Shown here: piece by piece, positions 49,866 to 60,552 of the stretch | Layout: each line of letters opens with the position of its first letter | Position numbering within the stretch: position 1 is the first letter of the stretch | NCBI GenBank assembly: GCA_029215795.1 | Contig: JARDYH010000004.1 | Span: forward strand, 206,626,017 to 206,690,016 | Length of the DNA stretch: 64,000 nucleotides | DNA from: Anniella stebbinsi | Lineage: Eukaryota > Chordata > Lepidosauria > Squamata > Anniellidae | Direction: 5' to 3' | Made by a program: the position numbers and the translations under genes | The notes under the pieces: generated by a model | The model's database searches: none | The model's input: only the letters and a program-made list of their open reading frames with translations | Told to the model about the DNA's origin: nothing

Positions 49866-50420
49866 TTGGTACCAAGAGCTCTGCACCGAGGAGCTTGGTA
49901 CCATGGCGCTCAGTACCATGGCGCTCGGTACCAAGGAGCTCGATACCAAGGAGCTTGGTACCATGGAACTCGGTACCATGGAGCTCAATACCAAGGAGCT
50001 CGGCACCATGGAGCTCGGCACCAAGGAGCTCGGCACCAAGGAGCTCGGCACCATGGAGCTCGGCACCAGGGAGCTCGGCACCAGGGAGCTCGGTACCATG
50101 GCGCTCGGCACCAAGGAGCTCGGCACCAAGGAGCTCGGCACCAAGGAGCTCGGCACCAAGGAAGTCGACACCAAGGAAGTCGACACCAAGGAGCCTGGTA
50201 CCAAGGAGCTTGGTAGCATGGAGCTCGGTACCATGGAGCTCGGTACCATGGAGCTCGGTACCAAGGAGCTCGGCACCAAGGAGCTCGATACGAAGGAGCT
50301 CGGCACCATGGCGCTCGGCACCAAGGAGATCGGCACCAAGGAGATCGGTACCATGGAGCTCGGTACCAAGGAGCTCGGTACCAAGGAGCTCGGTACCATG
50401 GCGCTTGGTACCGAAGGAGG
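49866..50420 (-). repeat. 15-bp minisatellite in DIRS gag-like region
   Basis: About 36 units of a 15-bp repeat, + strand consensus GGTACCAAGGAGCTC with ATGG/AAGG and ggc/ggt variants, kept in strict 15-bp register. On the - strand it reads as a Val-Pro-Ser-Ser-Leu/Met pentapeptide, similar in style to the Ser/Pro-rich stretch of the intact gag at 62,134. Because the unit is a multiple of 3, several frames stay open and create large spurious ORFs. It is flanked by a 95-bp direct repeat (about 49,779-49,870 and 50,416-50,510). Confidence 0.85.
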
Positions 50421-50664
50421 CAGTTGAGTCTCAGCCTGTGATGTCGATTCTGCCTGCTAGACGTCTCATCTTGACATCGAAGATGCATGTTAGAAGCTCC
50501 AGTATCGAGAGCTTAGACCTCGGTACCGAAGGAGCCAGTTAAGTCATCGCCGCCAAAGGGGCCACCCTCAGTATCGGGGGGGGGGGGCTAACAGGTGCAG
50601 AGGAGTTGGAACCTGGTCTTTCTCTAGCTGTAGAAACACAGGTAGAGAGTATCCAGATGTAGGG

Positions 50665-51424
50665 TGGGGGTCCGAAGACACTGAGGGGCTCTCATCCATA
50701 GAATCGCTCCAAGCGATCAGTCCCCAGAAGTCCTATGTAACCTGGCCTTCTTAGATATCCCTTTCACTGTAGAGACAGCTAGGGAGCGTCCAAACATTGG
50801 ACGATCGGAATGACCCATGGTCAGAGTCAGGGTCCGAGGACGCAGAGGGGCTCTCCTCTGTAGAATCGCTCCATGCGATCAGCCCCAGAAGGCTCCTGCC
50901 TTCTTAGATATCCCTCTTGCTGTAGATACAGCCTGGGGAGCGTCCAAATGTTGGAAGATCGGAATGACCCTTGGTCAGAGTCAGGGTCCGAGGACACAGA
51001 GGGGCTCTCCTCCGTAGAATCGCTCCATGCGATCAGCCCCAGAAGGCTCCTGCCTTCTTAGATATCCCTCTTGCTGTAGATACAGCCTGGGGAGCGTCCA
51101 AATGTTGGAAGATCGGAATGACCCTTGGTCAGAGTCAGGGTCCGAGGACGCAGAGGGGCTCTCCTCCGTAGAATCGCTCCATGCGATCAGCCCCAGAAGG
51201 CTCCTGCCTTCTTAGATATCCCTCTTGCTGTAGATACAGCCTGGGGAGCGTCCAAATGTTGGAAGATCGGAATGACCCTTGGTCAGAGTCAGGGTCTGAG
51301 GACGCAGAGGGGCTCTCCTCCGTAGAATCGCTCCATGCGAATAGCCCCAGAAGGCTCCAGCCTTCTTAGATACCCCTCTTGCTGTAGACACAGCTAGGGA
51401 GCTTCCAAATGTTGGAAGATCGGA
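50665..51424 (-). repeat. 154-bp tandem array, about five units
   Basis: Units start near 50,669 (diverged, 160-bp step), 50,829, 50,983, 51,137 and 51,291. The middle copies differ by only one or two bases, so they expanded recently. On the - strand a Ser/Asp/Glu-rich peptide (STEESPSASSDPDSDQ) is seen. 154 is not a multiple of 3, so tandem copies cannot stay in one frame. Confidence 0.9.
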
Positions 51425-51526
51425 TGAGGCATGAAGCGGCCATGTCTCCAGTAGATCGAGGAGCCTGTGCCATAAGTGTAACAATTGTCTGGAAGAAACC
51501 ATGGCTTCTAGAGCTTTTATCCACAG

Positions 51527-51744
51527 ACCTGGCGCCAAGACGGTTATCTTTTCAGCGCCAGGTCAAAACTTTTCTCCCAGGCATTTCAACAGCTTAAGTT
51601 GAGGTTTTAACTGACTTTGTAGCCAGGCTTAACAGTTTAAAATGTTTTAAATGTCAGCTGTCTTATGTTTATGGTTCTAAATTTTGTAAACCACCCAGAG
51701 AGCTTCGGCTATGGGATGGTATATAAATGTGTAAATAGTAATAA

Positions 51745-51775
<31 letters not shown>

Positions 51776-51776
51776 T
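51527..51776 (+). mobile_element. CR1/L2-like LINE 3' end inside the DIRS element
   Basis: acctggcgccaagacggttatcttttcagcgccaggtcaaaac through ccacccagagagcttcggctatggga and an (AAT)n tail, the same 3' end as 24,917 and 38,684 but on the + strand. Confidence 0.85.
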
Positions 51777-51960
51777 AGCGACAGGTTTTGATGACCTGAG
51801 CCTCTCCCAAACCAAATTAAACAGAGAAAAGTCTGTCTACTGGGGAAGCTTGCTGACGCACTTAACACATTTTGAAAAGGGGCCTTAATGGCTGTGCGAT
51901 CCCCCTCAAAGCGATCCAAGATCTCTGGAGAATAAAATATCTAAGAATATAATAACAATA

Positions 51961-52116
51961 AATTATATTGTTTTAAATGTACGTGTGTACGTTGTATGTT
52001 TTTGCTGCTTTAATTTTTGTATATTGTTTTTAATTGTTTTAATCGCACGTAAACCGCCCAGAGAGCTTCGGCTATGGGGCGGTATACTAATGTAATAAAT
52101 AAATTAATTAATTAAG
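51961..52116 (+). mobile_element. CR1/L2-like LINE 3' tail inside the DIRS element
   Basis: Short 3' end with gtaaaccgcccagagagcttcggctatggggcggtat and an AATAAATTAATT tail. Confidence 0.85.
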
Positions 52117-52235
52117 ACTAAAAATGAACTAAAACAAAGTAAAATAACTAAAAACCTTAGCACTCTAAAGCTTTCTCCTCAGGAGAAAGACAGAAGTTCC
52201 CAACAAGACATCCTTTCAGCAAGGCGGTCGAAAAA

Positions 52236-52388
52236 GAACTGAGGAGAAAGGCGGGAACATGGAGTCAGTAGACAGTGGGGGAGGGGTTCCCGCCAAAAAC
52301 GTTTGCCTTAGCTATAGAAGTTTCCGAAACAGGCTCCACGCAGGCGCAGAGCCCATATGTGTGATGCACAGAGACCACGAAGAAGAAG
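52236..52388 (-). repeat. DIRS left inverted terminal repeat
   Basis: The 128-bp core (52,236-52,363) is the exact reverse complement of 46,682-46,809. The outer 25 bp end cgaagaagaag. It resembles, with substitutions, the left end of the second DIRS copy at 61,753, which also precedes gag. This fixes the orientation. Confidence 0.88.
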
Positions 52389-54094
52389 TGTTTGTTACAG
52401 AGAAGACCCTACATTTTACAGCCACAATTTTGCTCTGTCAAAAGGACCTTTTGTTCACGGTGTTCACTTCCTCCGGAGTTGTAAATATGAAGTTGATGGT
52501 GTTCTTTTGTTATCAGACTGGTTTGTGAAATAAATAAATTCCTGCCAAATTGAGAAAAGCTGTTTGGCTTTGTTTGTCCTTTAAGCATATGTAACTGGTG
52601 AGTCAGGGTTTTGTATTGTTTTGGGGTTTTGCCAGGGTGATAAACCACAGCTTTGGATGCCACGACTTTACTGAGGCATCAGCCTCATCTTTCCAGTATC
52701 TTGCCAGCACAGGTCTGGGTCTGACAAGCATAAATAATTTGAGCTCTTTATGTGATAGTGTTTCATTTCCCCCTTCAAAAATGTTGGAGTTCATGTCACC
52801 CATGGATCTTTTGCAACCTCTTGTTCTAATATCCTGAGTTCCTGCCCTTAACAGTGAACGATGAATTGTGGGCATCAGAAATGTTGGTGAAGAGTGGCGG
52901 CACAGCCACCGCAGCAGCATTTCCTTCCCAGGAAGGGACTGCTGAGCCAATCAGCACAGTGATGCGTTGGAGCCAAGGAGGCAGACACAACAGAGTGAGG
53001 TCCCTCCTTTGTTCTGCCTCCAGTTCAACTTGAGGCTCCCAAAGGCAAACCTTAAATGCAGCTCCAGAATTTCAGTTGCTGATGGGTGATAGGCATTGGG
53101 CTGGATCCATTGGTGAGGGGGAGCAGGATTGGTCTCCCTTCTCCCCATGGTGAGGATTCCCGTAAGGGATCTCAGGGATGTGGCGCCAAGACCAGACCAG
53201 CATGGGGACTGCGAGCTGGCCACGTCCGTGGTGGTGGCAAGGGGTTCACATTAGTGGTCTGCATCATGGTGTGCCCCTGGCCTTTCCAACCACCACCAGT
53301 GCTCCTGGCATGCGGGCCAGAGGAATCGGTCAGCAGGCTGGCTGGCCGATTACAGGGTCCACGCCAAATGCCGCCACCAAGCCTATTTAAGTGAGTCAAT
53401 AAAAGTTGTGGCCAATTTATTATCCCATCTATGCCTGTGTGTCTATTTGTTCTTGTCCCTTCATGAGCCAGACCCAATTAAGCGCTGGACAAAATCTTTC
53501 CATGAAATAGTTGACTCCTGAGCATATCACAGGTGATGGTAAGTACCTTTTTCAATACAGCCTTTCCAGCATTCAGAGGTGTGCGATTTCATTATGTAAG
53601 ACAATGTTATAGGTGTGATAAATCACCTGTGAATTATTTTGATAATGGATTCTTTTATATGAGCAGATATAGGTTGCATACATCTTTTATGTCACACTGC
53701 TGCTCAGAGTTGCAAGCTTGTTTGTTTGTTTGTTTAGGGGGATGTCTTTCAGAACACTCTAATTTCTGCCACAAAAATGTTAACTCTTGAAAATTCATCT
53801 CAGAGTTGGATTTGTGAACTTGTTCAATTTTTTCCTAGCTATTGCTTAGGAGCTAGTAACTCTTTCTGCTGCTGGCTCACTTTGTTGTGGGTTGAAAAGG
53901 AGCAATGCAGTTTGTTCATTCATGCATTCATCCACTTTGTTGTTACTTCTTGTCTGCTTGGATCCCAAAGGGATTCCCTTGTGGGAGAGATCAGCAATGC
54001 GGAGGAATAAATGAGCTGTTCAATGAAGGAAGTCACCTACAACCTACTCTGAGGATGTGGGATGTTCAGTTCCATCTATCTCCTGGCTTGTCCT
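52389..54094. other. Intergenic, LTR-like segment possible
   Basis: No host exon seen. The block 52,870-53,430 ends with a TATA-like cctatttaa and aataaaag close together (53,380-53,410), suggestive of an LTR R-region, but paired ends are not found. Confidence 0.35.
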
Positions 54095-54330
54095 GGGCCA
54101 GATCTACACCAAGCAGGATATAGCAGTATGAAAGTGGTATGAAAACGGTATATAAAAGGCAGGAGCCACATCAAGCAGGATATAGCAGTATATGGTATGT
54201 GTCAATGGGCCACAACAGTTGCCAGTGCACTTCAATACCGCTAAAATGCAGTAGTTTAGCTCCTGCCTTTTATATACCACTTTTATACCACTTTCATACT
54301 GCTATATCCTGCTTGGTGTAGATCTGGCCC
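54095..54330. mobile_element. Palindromic MITE with GGGCCAGATCTACACC ends
   Basis: GGGCCAGATCTACACCAAGC at the left is the exact inverse of GCTTGGTGTAGATCTGGCCC at the right. The inner arms share ataaaaggcaggag and its inverse. A second ccaagcaggatatagcagta-like block near 54,170 suggests an internal duplication. Confidence 0.75.
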
Positions 54331-54550
54331 TGGTATCTAATGAAGTAGCCTCAAGCCTACAGATACTACTGTCAAAGTGCTGATATAGTGTAATGGCTAA
54401 AACTCTGATTTATTACATGTATATCTTATCCTATCCTATAAACTTTCCTGTAGCACAGTTAGTCATTTCTGTGCCAGGATAAAACATCCTCTATGTCCCC
54501 ATAAGAGAAACTCATAACGGCTGTGGAACTTTACTGCTGCAATCCTATGG

Positions 54551-55297
54551 TGTCTGGAAAGGCATCCCAAGGACCATAGAATATATTGGATCTCCCTTCT
54601 GAGGTAGACCAAGAGGTCTGCCCCGAAAGGAGGAGATCTGACCTAGGAACTCCCAGCTGCCTTGAAAACCACCAAGTCTGGTTCTTCTTAGATATCAGAA
54701 ATCTGTCAGAGTGGGAGGAAAGGAGGCATGCCAATGGTGTACCAGGAGAGGCTATGGATTTGACCAATTCACAGCCCTCCCAGTCCCCAGACACATCCCC
54801 AAACCAGCTGCAACTCTATGCCAGCCATGGAGCTGGCGTGGATTAATTCCCTCCCATTAAAAAGAAACTGAAGGGGGAGGGGGAAAGCAAAAAATGCTCC
54901 TCCTTGTCAGCCCATTCCCGCCCCCCCAAGGAGTCTTCCTCTGAGGAGGAATTTGGCTTACCTGAGTTCTAGGACACTTCTTCTCCAAAGAATGATCCAG
55001 AGGCAGCATCTCAGGAGGGTGTTGGATGTGCAGCTGAAGATGAGGCAGGCCCCTCTGGGGTGTCCAGTGGGGGCCTCTCTCCTCCATTTCCTCCTTCCAG
55101 GGTGGTCCAGATTCTGGGAAGGCATCCCAAAGCCCACAGAATATGTTGGATCTCCACTACTGAGGGTGGATTGAGAGGTCTGCCCTGGGAGGAGGAGATC
55201 TGACCTAGAAACCCCCTCCCAGCAGCCACAAAAAAATTGTTAAGTCTAGTTCTTCTTAGATGTCAGAACTCTGTCAGAGAGGAGGATGAAGGTCAAT
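54551..55297. repeat. Pair of diverged direct repeats, about 180 bp
   Basis: 54,551-54,730 and 55,114-55,297 share ggaaggcatcccaa, agaatat-ttggatctcc, gaggtctgccc, aggaggagatctgaccta and gttcttcttagat-tcag. They are separated by about 390 bp of GC-rich sequence. Probably part of one unknown element. Confidence 0.7.
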
Positions 55298-55346
55298 GCT
55301 AATAAGGAATGACTGTAAACAAGAAATTATAGGGCACAATAATATG

Positions 55347-55920
55347 TGTCAGGATTTGGCCTGGGCTCCCTGGTTTGGGCCCAGATTCTGAATTGGCTCC
55401 AGAGCCTAAAGTAGAAGAAGGCCAGCCGAGACATGGAGCGAGGGAGGAAATTCTCCAAGACTCTCAAGGAGTCAGGGAGGAATCGTCCCAGGAACTTCTC
55501 CTGGGCCTAGGCTCAGAGATAGTTTCCTCCCTCCCCAGGGAACTCAGTCTGTTGGAGGACGAGAGAACATCAGAACTGACAAATCCTAGAGTCCACTGCA
55601 GGATCAAGTGGGTGGAGTTAAGAAGAGGTAGGAGGCAGTCCACCAGACTAGCTGCACGACAGAAGTTACATCATGAGAACCCTCTCTGAAGGAGGAGTCT
55701 GGTAAAAGTCTGCTGGGCATGGCAGGAAACCATCCATTTAGTTGATAGGCTTGCCTTGCTTTGTTAGGCTAATTAAGCTTAGAGGATAGCTCCTAGTATT
55801 CACTCCCTTCAGGTGTGAAGAGCTGGGTTTTTTTTTTAACTGAATAAAGATTTTGTGGATTACCCAGTGGACCTCTTTGTTATTTCACATCTTGGGGGGG
55901 AGGGGCTTGGAATCATGACA
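55347..55920 (+). mobile_element. Probable solo LTR
   Basis: Starts TGTCAGGATTTGG and ends TCATGACA, so 5-bp inverted TGTCA/TGACA ends. An AATAAAG lies at 55,843 near the 3' end with downstream GT-rich sequence. A 104-codon frame (55,375-55,689) ends in an Arg-rich RRQSTRLAARQ peptide. No internal retroviral or Gypsy domains adjoin and no clear target duplication is seen, so a solo LTR of a Gypsy or ERV-type element is inferred. Confidence 0.55.
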
Positions 55921-57260
55921 GCATGCATGCTCAACCCTGAAGTAAGTCCTATTGCATTCAACTGAACTTACTCTCTTCTAACGGTGTTTATGATTACAGC
56001 CTACATTGGGCTGGAGATAATCTGGTGTTCATCCTAGACTGGTTCAGGAGAGCCTTTGCTAAATGCATGTTTGCTAGAGTTGATCACACAACCAAATTGT
56101 TTGGTGCCTGTGGGTTTGAGTGGCTCCATGCCGTAGTGGGTTTCAAATTGTTCAGTCAGAATCAAAAGTGCTGGAATGGCTGGGAGAAGTGTTGTCTCCT
56201 CTTTGGCAAGCTAGTCACAGTCCTGATTTTGGAATACGTCAGTGCAACGTCACTGAGAGAAGCAACCTTGAAGTTTGTCAAGCTGAATACTGGTCACAAT
56301 ACATTAAAGAAGTGAGTGATCAGTCTGTATTGTGGTGGCTCTTGCAGTTGTAATTAATGCCCCCTTGAGGACTGTCAGTAACAAACTCATCACCTTGCTG
56401 CTATTTCTGTCAAGTCAGAAATCTCCTTCCTGACGTTCATCTTCAGAAGCATTGATGTTTTATATCAAGGTTTAGAATCCAATAATAAAATAAATGCAGC
56501 TACAGAGCACAGGAAAAAATGGACCATAACAAAATCATTGAATTCAACATTGAGCCATTCAACAATGCTTTATTATAGACCAACTTTGATTAGTAGTTGC
56601 CTAAATTTGCCAACTCTGGCCACACATTTTTAGTTGCAAAGCACAAATGATCTAGCAGTGCCTGGAGACAGGCACAACTCCACGTTATAGTAACAACTAC
56701 AACTGTACTGAATGATCGCTCATTTCAGTTCTGGGAGCAAAAATAGTGATTTTAATACCCCTTAACTATTTCCACCTGAAACCCCAGAAAAAACTCAGTT
56801 CATTCAATTCACTTTTGTCTATGAATCTGTTTATTGTCACTATTCACCCCTCTGCTCATTTTTCCTTTAAAAAAAGAACAAAAACCTGAGCTTTTTCCTG
56901 AAAATAGCCATACGAGTGAACCCAAGGATTCAACGATTATGTAGTGAATGAAATGATGTCACAACAGTATGTAACCAATCAAATTTGGCTATGTACAAAG
57001 TTCCTGGGTGTGAATGAGTTTTCAGGAACTATTGCCCTCACTCCCGATGGGTAAACACTTGTGCCCCCCCTTTCATTGCAGTGTCAGCAAGAAAGTCTAA
57101 TAAGGAGCTTTTATCAGTGCTACTGAGGGTCTTCATCAAAAGCAAATGTCCTGGGGCTCAGCAACTACAAAGAAGTTCACACACATAACAATATAGATGT
57201 TGTAGCATCAACTTCTGCTGTTGCAATTGCTTTGGCATTGTCAAAGGAGCCAACACAAAC
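55921..57260. other. Intergenic, nothing recognised
   Basis: Apart from a short dispersed repeat (55,925-56,001) no element or exon is recognised. Confidence 0.5.
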
Positions 57261-57268
57261 ATCTCTGG

Positions 57269-57792
57269 TAGGGCTGTGCATGGATCTGGATCCGGATCCC
57301 GAATCCGGAGCAGATTAGCCTGATACGGCCCGATCTGGGCCCAATCCGAACTGGATCAGATCAGGCCTGGATCGGGCCGGATTGGATCCACTCCGGGTCT
57401 GTGCAGAGCCCTCCCTCCTGCTCTCCCCGCTCCCTCCCTCCCCCCAATCGCCCTCCTTACCTGCAGCCTCCTCTGCATCGTCCTCCTTGGCGGGCGGCCT
57501 CCTCAATGTCGGCTGGCCGTTTTCTCGCTCACGCTGCATTTGCCGGTCGCGGTGGGTGACATCATCGCCCATCGCAAGTGGGAAAGTGGCTGGCCAACAT
57601 CGATGAGGCGTCCCACCATGGAGGACGATGCAGAGGAGGCTGAAGGTAAGGAGGGCGATTGAGGGGAGGGAGGGAGCGGAAAGAGTGGGTGGGAGGGCTC
57701 TGCACGGACCCAGAGCGGATCTGGATCCAGATCCTATCCAGACCTCCCAGATCGGGATTCAGATCGAATCGGGGTGGCCATGCACAGCCCTT
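57269..57792. mobile_element. GC-rich foldback MITE, 8-bp TSD
   Basis: The termini TAGGGCTGTGCATGGATC and GGCCATGCACAGCCCTT are inverted. The interior is a long imperfect palindrome: the CCTCCTCTGCATCGTCCTCC block at about 57,465 recurs inverted at about 57,620. The exact 8-bp flanks ATCTCTGG (57,261-57,268 and 57,793-57,800) suggest hAT-type insertion. Rich in CpG and GGATC motifs. No transposase. Confidence 0.82.
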
Positions 57793-57930
57793 ATCTCTGG
57801 GGCCCCAGAAACACACATACTCTACTTGGCTGAACTTCCAGATTCTTCGTGGAAGAGAACAATAAGATGGTGTTGGTAACATACAAGATATTAACTCAGG
57901 GGTCCCCAACCTTTTTGGAGCCATGGACAC

Positions 57931-58947
57931 TAGGCTGACCATATGAAAAGGAGGACAGGGCTCATGTAACTTTAACAGTTGTAGAGAAAAGGGAATTTTA
58001 GCCAGTGTCATTTGTATGCAATTAGTTCCTGGTGATATTCCCTCTTCATCACAACAGTACAATACAATACAATACTTTATTACGGTTAAAAAACCAGCAT
58101 AGCAAAGAGAACAAGTCATACATGTAAAAATATACAGGCTTCCATTTGAGGCAATCAGATAGGGTTCAATAGTGTTAATATTTCCCTACGCCGACGAATG
58201 GCGGCTGCACAGAATCTGGCGACTTTAGATGTTACTTGGTCGTCATGATCAGCCAGAAGATAGTCCGGGTAAAATTTGTCTGGTCTGCCTGGGACTTTAT
58301 TAATGAGTGGGGCAATCCATATAGTTCTGAGTTCCTTATAGAAACAACAATGTAAAAGAACATGATCAGCTGTCTCAATGTCCCCTGTCCCACAAGGGCA
58401 GGTCCGCTTCGTGTGAGGAATTTTTTATATCTACCCTCCAGCAACGCCGATGGCAAAACATTGAGCTTTGCCAGCGTAAAAGCTCTTCTAAGTCCAGGCA
58501 CAGTCAAATTTATTAGATGTTTCGCAAGTCCCAGTGGAGATCTATAGTCCCTACACCCATGATATAGGCTTGCTTGGCTTAAGTGGGTTTGTAGATCCAC
58601 ATCATAGATACGTTGGGCGATAGCTGCTTTTGCTTTCTCGTACCCTAAGTTCTGAATAGCTGTCAAGGAGAAACCAAGGTTTTGGAGCTTCATAGACAGT
58701 GTTTTTTTCCACTTTGAGTGGAATGTGTCTGTCAGAGTCAATGGGGCCAGACCTACAGGCACAAAAAGCATTTTTAGCCAAAACTGGATCTTACGCCGCC
58801 ACATACGGCCGTAACTTTAACTGTTGTGATGAAGAGGGAATTTCACCAGGAACTAATTGCATACAAATGACACCGGCTGAAATTCCCTTTTCTCTACAAC
58901 TGCTAAAGTTACATGAGCCCTGACCTCCTTTTCATAGGGTCAGCCTA
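57931..58947. mobile_element. hAT-type MITE split by a nested retrotransposon
   Basis: The two MITE arms lie at 57,931-58,058 and about 58,812-58,947. The outer flanks ATGGACAC (57,923-57,930) and ATGGACAC (58,948-58,955) are an exact 8-bp duplication, so the whole 1,017 bp was one insertion later interrupted in its centre. The insert is annotated separately. Confidence 0.9.
58059..58811 (-). mobile_element. Non-LTR retrotransposon 3' fragment nested in MITE
   Basis: Read on the - strand, this ends with AATAAAG followed by a (TTGTA)n tail, a LINE-like 3' end. A 190-codon frame runs 58,804 to 58,232. Shifting frame near 58,400 extends the protein through a CPCG...H...LHC zinc-knuckle-like motif and a basic RRRRE stretch to a stop. 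Such a C-terminal Cys/His motif is common after the reverse transcriptase of non-LTR elements. The RT itself is absent (5' truncated). The clade is not assigned. Confidence 0.65.
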
Positions 58948-59555
58948 ATGGACACATTTGGGAATTTGAGAAACTGCTTTGGGCGCCACCACAAAATGTT
59001 CCTTATGTGAATGTGGCTAGTCACGTAATGGCTGCACGGGGGCCTGGCTATTCAAAAGTGAGTGAAAGAGGTGTGGTAGGAAAACAGGCAGGCAGGCTAG
59101 AGGCTTGGAGAGAGGGAGAAATAGCAAGTCAAAGGAATAGAGGGAAGAGAAAGAGCAGGGGGCTAGAAAGGGAAAGGAAGACGACTGTCCTAATATTTCC
59201 CAATATTTTTCATAGAACAATCTTTAGGAAGGGGGCAAGGAGAGGAGAGCTTCGTGGTTGCCACTGGAGCTCCCCATGGGTGCCATGGTAACCATGGGCC
59301 CCACCCTGGAGGCCCCTGCATTAACTAACCAGTCAGGAAATAGTATAGCCCCATCAGCTGATATGTAATCTTACAAGAGGATTAAATAAATAAATAAATA
59401 AATATTACGGTCAACAAGACCAGCAAGTACAAGAGGATTGCCTCTTGTATGAAAGTAAAAGGGAGATACCTCTTCAAAGATGGTACCTGTCATCATCAGT
59501 TTTAATAGGTAATATCAAAATAATTATCTCTTTTTTTTAAAAAAAGTCCATTTAG

Positions 59556-59698
59556 GGCATAATCGTATGCATGTTTAGACAGAAAAAAAGTCATACAACT
59601 CTCAGCATGCCCAAGCATGGCTGGCATGGAGGGGGGATGCTTGGACTTCTCAGACTTTTTTCCTGTCTAAACATGCATAGGATTGTGTTTTAACCAAT
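59556..59698. mobile_element. Palindromic MITE with CACAATCCTATGCATG ends, second copy
   Basis: Same family as 15,259-15,378. Both inverted ends are present, and the centre differs (gcatgcccaagcatggctggcatgg). Confidence 0.78.
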
Positions 59699-60430
59699 TC
59701 ATCTAACTGATGAATCAATTAAAGCTTGCAGCCCTAAGTAAAATTATATGCTTTTAAATTTCAAAAGCAAATAAAAATAAAGATTTTTCCTCTGGGGGAA
59801 GATCTTCTGCTGAATTACAGAACATTTCTACAAACAATCTGTAAAGAAATTAACTGATGGAAAGCTCCAAAATGTTAGACAGCCAATTTCAGCTTGGTGA
59901 GTGAAGGACGGTAAAATTTTATTCATACAACTAGATACTTATTGACCCGTGCATATCCCCTGGAAGGCGTTCATATTTGTTGTCTTGTTAAAGAATAGAA
60001 AACATGGCTTGGTATTTAGTTAAGCAACAAATGGCCTTGAATTACAGATTCAGAATATTGAACTGTTGACTGAGCTCTCTCGATGAACAGCGTGCAAACA
60101 ACCTAGAGGCCTCCTTCCTGTGCTAATGGAACACTGTTTTTCAATTAAAAAAACAATTGGGGGCAAATGTCAGTAAAAACCCTTTCTTTGAAGCCTTTTC
60201 TCAGCAAGGCAGGGTAGGGCGGGGAAGAAAGTTCAATGAATAAATTGCTTTTGGCTAACAGTTCAGTCAGCTATGCAGAAGCGAAATTGCTTTAAAATTA
60301 CTACCTGTTATAGATTACAATCTTAGTTTATCTGCCTGGATTATCTGTCATCCTGTATTTGAAAGGTGCTTTCACAGAGGCTAGAGACAACCTACACCAT
60401 CATAATGCGGGATACCTCCTGGTATTAGGA

Positions 60431-60552
60431 CACCTTTTTCCAACCTGGTGCCCTGAAATTCAACTCCCATGAACCCCAGTCAGCATAGCCCAGAGTAAGG
60501 AATCCTGGGAGGCGTAATCCCAAATATTTGGAGTGTACCAGGTTGGGGACGG
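60431..60552. mobile_element. Short palindromic repeat (ACCTGGTGCCCT variant)
   Basis: ccaacctggtgccctgaaattcaactcccatgaacccc against atttggagtgtaccaggttggggacgg. Confidence 0.65.

Larger units (their letters stand above)
46629..52388 (-). mobile_element. DIRS-type retrotransposon, complete ends, defective coding
   Basis: DIRS elements are tyrosine-recombinase retrotransposons with inverted terminal repeats, an internal complementary region (ICR), gag, RT/RNase H and YR, and no target-site duplication. This copy has 128-bp inverted repeats (46,682-46,809 and 52,236-52,363) that I read as identical base for base. It has unequal outer extensions (53 and 25 bp) and an ICR at 46,907-47,000 that is the complement of both outer ends joined. 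The order on the - strand is left ITR, Ser/Pro-rich gag-like region expanded into tandem arrays, RT remnant, YR remnant, ICR, right ITR. That is the DIRS-1 order. Every coding domain is broken. LINE tails at 51,527-51,776 and 51,961-52,116 are inserted inside. Confidence 0.85.

Noticed and set aside
49985..50542. Long overlapping ORFs in five frames (up to 215 codons) with VPSS, ELGTK or APWYR repeats
   Set aside because: They are by-products of a 15-bp repeat unit, which keeps frames open on both strands. Only the gag-strand frame has a possible ancestral link to a protein.
50817..51369. Repeated 62-66 codon ORFs at 154-bp intervals
   Set aside because: The same two reading frames recur once per tandem unit and do not connect. 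The unit length is not divisible by three.
49866..51424. Possible CRISPR-like array
   Set aside because: The units are contiguous tandem repeats without unique spacers, in a vertebrate genome and inside a retrotransposon.
52870..53430. Full LTR retrotransposon
   Set aside because: TATA-like and AATAAA motifs are close together, but no paired TG...CA ends, target duplication or second LTR could be found.
57562..58119. 185-codon minus-strand ORF
   Set aside because: It crosses the boundary of two unrelated mobile elements (the foldback element and the MITE) and host sequence, so it is chance.
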